Shown here piece by piece: positions 60,496 through 64,000 of a DNA stretch of 64,000 nt. The position numbers and the translations under genes are program-made. The stretch is from contig CAYUZU010000006.1 of NCBI GenBank assembly GCA_964448675.1, positions 124,001 through 188,000 on the forward strand. Direction: 5' to 3'. The notes under the pieces were generated by a model. That model searched no databases. It was not told the DNA's origin and was given only the letters and a program-made list of their open reading frames with translations. This DNA is from CAYUZU01 sp964448675 (GTDB taxonomy: Bacteria > Planctomycetota > Phycisphaerae > UBA1845 > Fen-1342). Each line of letters starts with the position of its first letter. Positions within the stretch are counted from its first letter, which is position 1.

Positions 60496-61569
60496 ATGAC
60501 CCGTGACACCGAGAGAACCGGGGCCCCGGCCGCGCCGGATTGGCGCCGCTACCTGTGGCCCACGTGGGCCCAGCGCCGCCGGATGCTGGTGGCCGACGCC
60601 TGGATTGTGGCGCTCGCGGCGTGGCTGGGGCTGCTGCTGGCGTACCTGCTGCCCAGCGACCTGCGCAGCACGAACACGCCCTACCTCGCCGCTGCCTGGC
60701 TGGCGTTCATGGTTCGCACCTTCGCACTCCACCTGGGGCTGGTGGTGCTGCTGGCGGCGGTCTTGGCGGGCGCGCTGCGTCGCTGGCGGCTGCTGGCGGT
60801 GCTGGTGCCGCCACTGGTGGTCATGCTCGGGCCGGAGGTGTGGCGCTACCGGCCGAAAGCGCCCCCGCCGACGACGGGGGCGACGTTTCGCGTGCTGTCG
60901 GCGAACCTGCTGGCGAGCAACCGCGATACGGCGGGGATCGTCGCCGAGGTGCTCGCGGCCGACGCCGACGTGCTGGTCTTTCAGGAATACACATCACACT
61001 GGGATGCGGCGCTGCGGCCGCGACTGGCGGCGGCATACCCGCACGTCGCGACCAGTATCCGCGAGGATTCGTTCGGGCAGGGGATCTACACGCGGCTGCC
61101 GCTGGTGGGCGAGGTGGCGTATGCCCTGCCACTCGGCACCCAGGGGTTGCCGCAGTGCCGGGTCACGCTGGATGTCGGCGGGCGCGAGGTGGTGCTGTAC
61201 AACGTGCACGTGTTCCCGCCCAAGAACCGCGCCTACTGGCTCGAGCAACGCGTGGCGCTGGCGGACCTGTTCCGGCTGCTGGAACAGGAGGGCGACGCAG
61301 TCGTCGTTTGCGGCGACTTCAACTTCACCGATCGCAGTTCGTTCGGCGAACGCATGGCCGCGCTCGGCTTCGCGGACGCGTACGACGTTGCCGGCTGGGG
61401 CCGTGGAACGACCTGGCCGAACAACGGCGTGCTGCGCTTGCTGCCCGGCGTGCGGATCGACCACATCTACCTGGGGGCGGCGCTCACGGCTCGAGCCGCT
61501 CACGTGGGCCGTGGCCGGGGCTCCGACCACCGCCCGGTGACCGCCGAGCTGGGGTTTACTGGTGATTGA
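60496..61569 (+). CDS. Membrane-anchored endonuclease/exonuclease/phosphatase protein
   Basis: 357 aa from ATG 60496 (upstream in-frame codons belong to the repeat region). Three hydrophobic helices at about 35-52, 64-95 and 99-115, then a C-terminal EEP domain: RVLSANLLASNRDTAGI, ADVLVFQEYTSHW (metal Glu), NVHVFPP, VVCGDFNFTDRSS and GSDHRPVTAEL. Resembles the bacterial membrane EEP proteins of unknown substrate. The EEP domain probably faces outside. Confidence 0.88.
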   Translation: MTRDTERTGAPAAPDWRRYLWPTWAQRRRMLVADAWIVALAAWLGLLLAYLLPSDLRSTNTPYLAAAWLAFMVRTFALHLGLVVLLAAVLAGALRRWRLLAVLVPPLVVMLGPEVWRYRPKAPPPTTGATFRVLSANLLASNRDTAGIVAEVLAADADVLVFQEYTSHWDAALRPRLAAAYPHVATSIREDSFGQGIYTRLPLVGEVAYALPLGTQGLPQCRVTLDVGGREVVLYNVHVFPPKNRAYWLEQRVALADLFRLLEQEGDAVVVCGDFNFTDRSSFGERMAALGFADAYDVAGWGRGTTWPNNGVLRLLPGVRIDHIYLGAALTARAAHVGRGRGSDHRPVTAELGFTGD

Positions 61570-61627
61570 GCCCCCTGGACGGGCAGCGCCACCGCCCCGT
61601 TGCCTGAGGAATGGCGAGCGGCTCGCA

Positions 61628-61668
61628 GGTCGCCTCGTTGCCTTGTGACGTCGTTGCTTTGTTACCGT
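61628..61668. repeat. 7-bp-period repeat at the 3' end of gpmI
   Basis: GTCGCCT, CGTTGCC, TTGTGAC, GTCGTTG, CTTTGTT in register, reaching into the gpmI stop codon; same type as in pncA (40191). Confidence 0.65.
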
Positions 61669-63284
61669 ATCAGCGACGTGCCGGTCATCTCAGCGGGCTT
61701 GTCGAGGCCCATCATCGCGAACATCGTCGGGATGACGTCTGCCAGGCGCCCGTCGTCGCGCAGCTTGACCTTGCGGAACGGCTCGCCGAACACGTGTAGC
61801 GGCACCTTGCCGATGGTGTGGGCCGTGTGCGGGCCGCCGGTTTCCGGGTCGACCATCTTCTCGAAGTTGCCGTGGTCGGCGGTGATGATGCCGCAGCCGC
61901 CGGCCTCGAGGATGGCCTCGTACACCTTGCCGACGCACTCGTCGACGACCTTGCAGGCCTTGACGGCGGCCTCGATGGAGCCGGTGTGCCCGACCATGTC
62001 CGGATTCGCGTAGTTCAGCACGATGAAGTCGTCGATGCCGGTCGCAATACGTTCGAGCATGACATCGGTGACGGGGTAGGCCGACATCTCGGGTTGGAGG
62101 TCATACGTGGCCACCTTGGGCGAATCGACGAGCTGGCGTTCCTCGCCGTCGAACGGCTCCTCGCGGTAGTCGTTGAAGAAGAACGTGACGTGCGCGTACT
62201 TCTCGGTCTCGGCACAACGGAATTGCCGCAGGCCGAGCTGGCTCAGGTACGCGCCGGCGATGTTGGTCATCTTGGGCGGCTTGGGGTAGGCGACCTTGAT
62301 TGGCAGCCCTTTCTCGTATTCGGTCATCCCGACGTAATAGAGATCGAGCTTCTTCTCACGCTCGAAGCCCAGCGTCTTCTTCTCGCCGGTCTTCTTGTCA
62401 ACGCCCTCGAACGGAAAGGTGTCGAAGGTGAACGCCTTGGTGATTTCGCGCGGCCGGTCGCCGCGGAAGTTGAAGAAGAGGATCGCGTCGCCGTCCTGAA
62501 CGGTGGCCCGCGGCTGGCCGTTGTCGTCGGTGATGAGCGTGGGCGCGACGAACTCGTCGCCCTTCATGTTGGGCTCGACGGGGTTGTCGTAGTAGTGCTG
62601 GAGCGCTTCGGTGGCACTAGTCGCTTTGCGGCCCTCGCCGTGAACGAGCATGCGATAGGCGCGCTCGACGCGGTCCCAGCGATTGTCACGATCCATGGCC
62701 CAGTAGCGCCCGACAACGCTGGCGACCTGTCCGACGCCGATTTCCTGCATCTTCTGCTCGATCTGGCGGACGTAGCCGATGCCGCTGTCGGGTGGCGAGT
62801 CGCGGCCGTCCGTGAAGCAGTGCACGTAGACGCGGCGGAGGTCGTGGCGTTTCGCCAGTTCCAGCACGCCGTAGAGGTGCTCGAGCAGGGAGTGGACGCC
62901 GATATCGCTGGCGAGGCCCATGACGTGGAGCTGGCTGCCGTGCTGGTGGCAGTGCTTGACGGCGCCGACGAGGGCTTCGTTTTCGAAGAAGGTGCCTTCG
63001 CGGATCGCCTTGGTGATGCGGACCGAATCCTGGTCGACGATGCGGCCGGCGCCGAGGTTCTGGTGGCCGACCTCGCTGTTGCCCATGGTGCCCTCGGGCA
63101 GGCCGACATCGAAACCGCTGGTCTCGATCAGGGTCGTGGGCCACGCGGCGCGCAGCATCGCATCCACCGGCGGCTGGGCCAGCTTGATTGCGTTGGTGTT
63201 ATCCTGGCCGGCGTCGGGGTTCTCGCCCCAGCCGTCACGGACGATCAGAATGCACGGACGATGCTTCGGTCGGGTGGACGCCAT
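61662..63284 (-). CDS. gpmI: 2,3-bisphosphoglycerate-independent phosphoglycerate mutase
   Basis: 540 aa from ATG 63284 (GGAGG 7 nt upstream), slightly longer than the usual 510-515. LIVRDGWGENP (D17), GTMGNSEVGHQNLGAGR (phospho-Ser 70), CFTDGRDSPP, FFNFRGDRPREI, VLNYANPDMVGHTG and TADHGNFEKM carry the two-metal alkaline-phosphatase-like active site. Interconverts 3- and 2-phosphoglycerate in glycolysis. The TAA stop lies at the start of a heptamer repeat. Confidence 0.97.
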   Translation of the reverse strand: MASTRPKHRPCILIVRDGWGENPDAGQDNTNAIKLAQPPVDAMLRAAWPTTLIETSGFDVGLPEGTMGNSEVGHQNLGAGRIVDQDSVRITKAIREGTFFENEALVGAVKHCHQHGSQLHVMGLASDIGVHSLLEHLYGVLELAKRHDLRRVYVHCFTDGRDSPPDSGIGYVRQIEQKMQEIGVGQVASVVGRYWAMDRDNRWDRVERAYRMLVHGEGRKATSATEALQHYYDNPVEPNMKGDEFVAPTLITDDNGQPRATVQDGDAILFFNFRGDRPREITKAFTFDTFPFEGVDKKTGEKKTLGFEREKKLDLYYVGMTEYEKGLPIKVAYPKPPKMTNIAGAYLSQLGLRQFRCAETEKYAHVTFFFNDYREEPFDGEERQLVDSPKVATYDLQPEMSAYPVTDVMLERIATGIDDFIVLNYANPDMVGHTGSIEAAVKACKVVDECVGKVYEAILEAGGCGIITADHGNFEKMVDPETGGPHTAHTIGKVPLHVFGEPFRKVKLRDDGRLADVIPTMFAMMGLDKPAEMTGTSLIR

Positions 63285-63470
63285 CTGGTACCTCCGTTCA
63301 TTTAGCAACAGCCTAGCGGGCTGTGGGCCAAAATCCACCGGTCCCGCGCAGACAGTTCCGGGCGGTACTGGCATAATAGGCCGCGTCCGGCCGCCGGGCG
63401 TGGTGCGGGCCGGACTGCCCGCCGGGCTGCTGGCGGGCCTGTCGAGTCGACAGAAAGGGGTCGAACGTCT

Positions 63471-64000
63471 ATGAAGCTCGAAAGCGGACCAGCCAAGACC
63501 GACGCGATCTGGCAGCTTGTTCGCACGGTGCTGTTTCTGGGTTTTGCGGCGTGGTTCCTGTACGACGGGGCCTATTATTGGCCGCACCAGAATCAGGTGA
63601 AGGCGAAGGAGAAGCTCGCGACGCCGGGGCTCTTCGATGGTCAACTCACGTACGCAGAGCTGCCCGAGAAGCCCGGCAAGGCGGAGCATGATGCGTTGCT
63701 GGCGGCCCGGCCGGACTCGCCGGCCCGGGTGCGCGAGATCCTCGGGGGCGGCGAGCCGCAACTGACGAAGCAGGATCGCGGCGAGTTGGCCGAGTATTAC
63801 GTCAGCCAGTGGGGCTACGTGATCGTGCCGTACCGCGCCGGCCAACCGCTGATCAACCAGTCGACCTGGCAGGCGTGGTACAAGACGCAGGACGACATCC
63901 GGCTGCAGTTCGTCCTCGCGGTCGTGGCGTGCCTCCCGGGGCTGTATTTCCTGTGGAAGCTGTACAAGGCGGCGACGCTGCGCGTGGTGCTCGACGACGC
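63471..64000 (+). CDS. Membrane protein, two helices (partial at window edge)
   Basis: 176 codons from ATG 63471, open at the right edge. Helix 1 near residues 20-35 (VRTVLFLGFAAWFLYDG), a soluble loop of about 105 residues, helix 2 near 149-165 (FVLAVVACLPGLYFLW). No family recognised. It is divergent from gpmI with a 186-bp gap. Confidence 0.65.
   Translation, partial: MKLESGPAKTDAIWQLVRTVLFLGFAAWFLYDGAYYWPHQNQVKAKEKLATPGLFDGQLTYAELPEKPGKAEHDALLAARPDSPARVREILGGGEPQLTKQDRGELAEYYVSQWGYVIVPYRAGQPLINQSTWQAWYKTQDDIRLQFVLAVVACLPGLYFLWKLYKAATLRVVLDD

Overview
This 64 kb window is high-GC bacterial DNA with the marks of a planctomycete (Planctomycetota, probably the Phycisphaerae side). The evidence is: secreted proteins carrying GDANCDG...NWRDID dockerin-like motifs, PKD domains and a GACC-type Cys-rich repeat; GxGYxYP and sialate O-acetylesterase-type carbohydrate enzymes; several DUF or lipoprotein families common in planctomycetes; an rpsL-rpsG cluster not followed by fusA/tuf; and short 7-bp-period repeats at gene ends. 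No phage, IS element, CRISPR array, tRNA or rRNA was seen. It reads as an ordinary chromosomal segment with many small transcription units on both strands. Gene starts were set mainly from Shine-Dalgarno sequences (GGAGG/AGGAG). GTG and TTG starts are common.

Layout. 1-4825 (-): a giant secreted PQQ-propeller/PKD protein, cut by the window edge. 5.6-8 kb: WalJ-like metallo-hydrolase, small membrane protein, metzincin lipoprotein. 8.4-12.8 kb: SppA, fluoride channel CrcB with its DUF190 partner, a membrane protein and a kynurenine-formamidase-like cyclase. 12.9-18.4 kb: an ABC sugar importer operon (two permeases plus binding protein, no ATPase) divergent from a secreted beta-helix/PA14 protein. 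18.4-21.2 kb: Ca2+/cation exchanger and NhaD-type antiporter. 21.3-25.4 kb: GxGYxYP protein and sialate O-acetylesterase. 25.5-31.5 kb: anti-sigma antagonist/anti-sigma kinase pair, rpsL-rpsG, a coiled-coil protein, an acyl-CoA mutase large subunit, an RsbU-type phosphatase and a ferredoxin. 31.6-37.2 kb: three zinc-ribbon membrane paralogues, an EEP lipoprotein and a DUF4230 pair. 37.3-40.3 kb: the NAD-salvage operon pncB-nrtR-pncA behind an NrtR-type operator. 40.3-50.9 kb: BNR sialidase-like lipoprotein, an OPT transporter with an unusual repeat insert, two more zinc-ribbon proteins, an SDR threonine-dehydrogenase-like enzyme, MqnD-like protein and a cbb3-like oxidase operon. 51-64 kb: prolyl oligopeptidase, ChaN-like lipoprotein, RdgC-like protein, a Cys/Met PLP enzyme, DUF481 porin-like protein, a small lipoprotein, a GSDH-type sugar dehydrogenase, a membrane EEP protein, GpmI and a partial membrane protein.

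How the genes work together. Carbohydrate scavenging is supported by the ABC importer, beta-helix protein, sialidase-like protein, sialate esterase, GxGYxYP protein and GSDH dehydrogenase. Energy and cofactor genes include menaquinone synthesis (MqnD), a cbb3-like oxidase, NAD salvage and a ferredoxin. RsbV-, RsbW- and RsbU-like genes lie within 5.4 kb and could form one partner-switching circuit.

Most interesting signals. (1) Many short arrays with 7-bp periodicity, mostly beside or across stop codons, resembling cyanobacterial STRR repeats; one adds residues to PncA and another forms an imperfect inverted pair at 55.7 kb. (2) A dispersed GAGCRATGYCC element, one copy of which lies in frame inside the GxGYxYP gene. 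(3) A four-copy tandem repeat inserted into an OPT transporter. (4) An acyl-CoA mutase with isobutyryl-CoA-mutase-type specificity residues. (5) An NrtR operator overlapping a perfect TATAAT. (6) Three TGACAG boxes at exact 11-bp spacing upstream of the RdgC-like gene. (7) Five zinc-ribbon membrane proteins within 20 kb.
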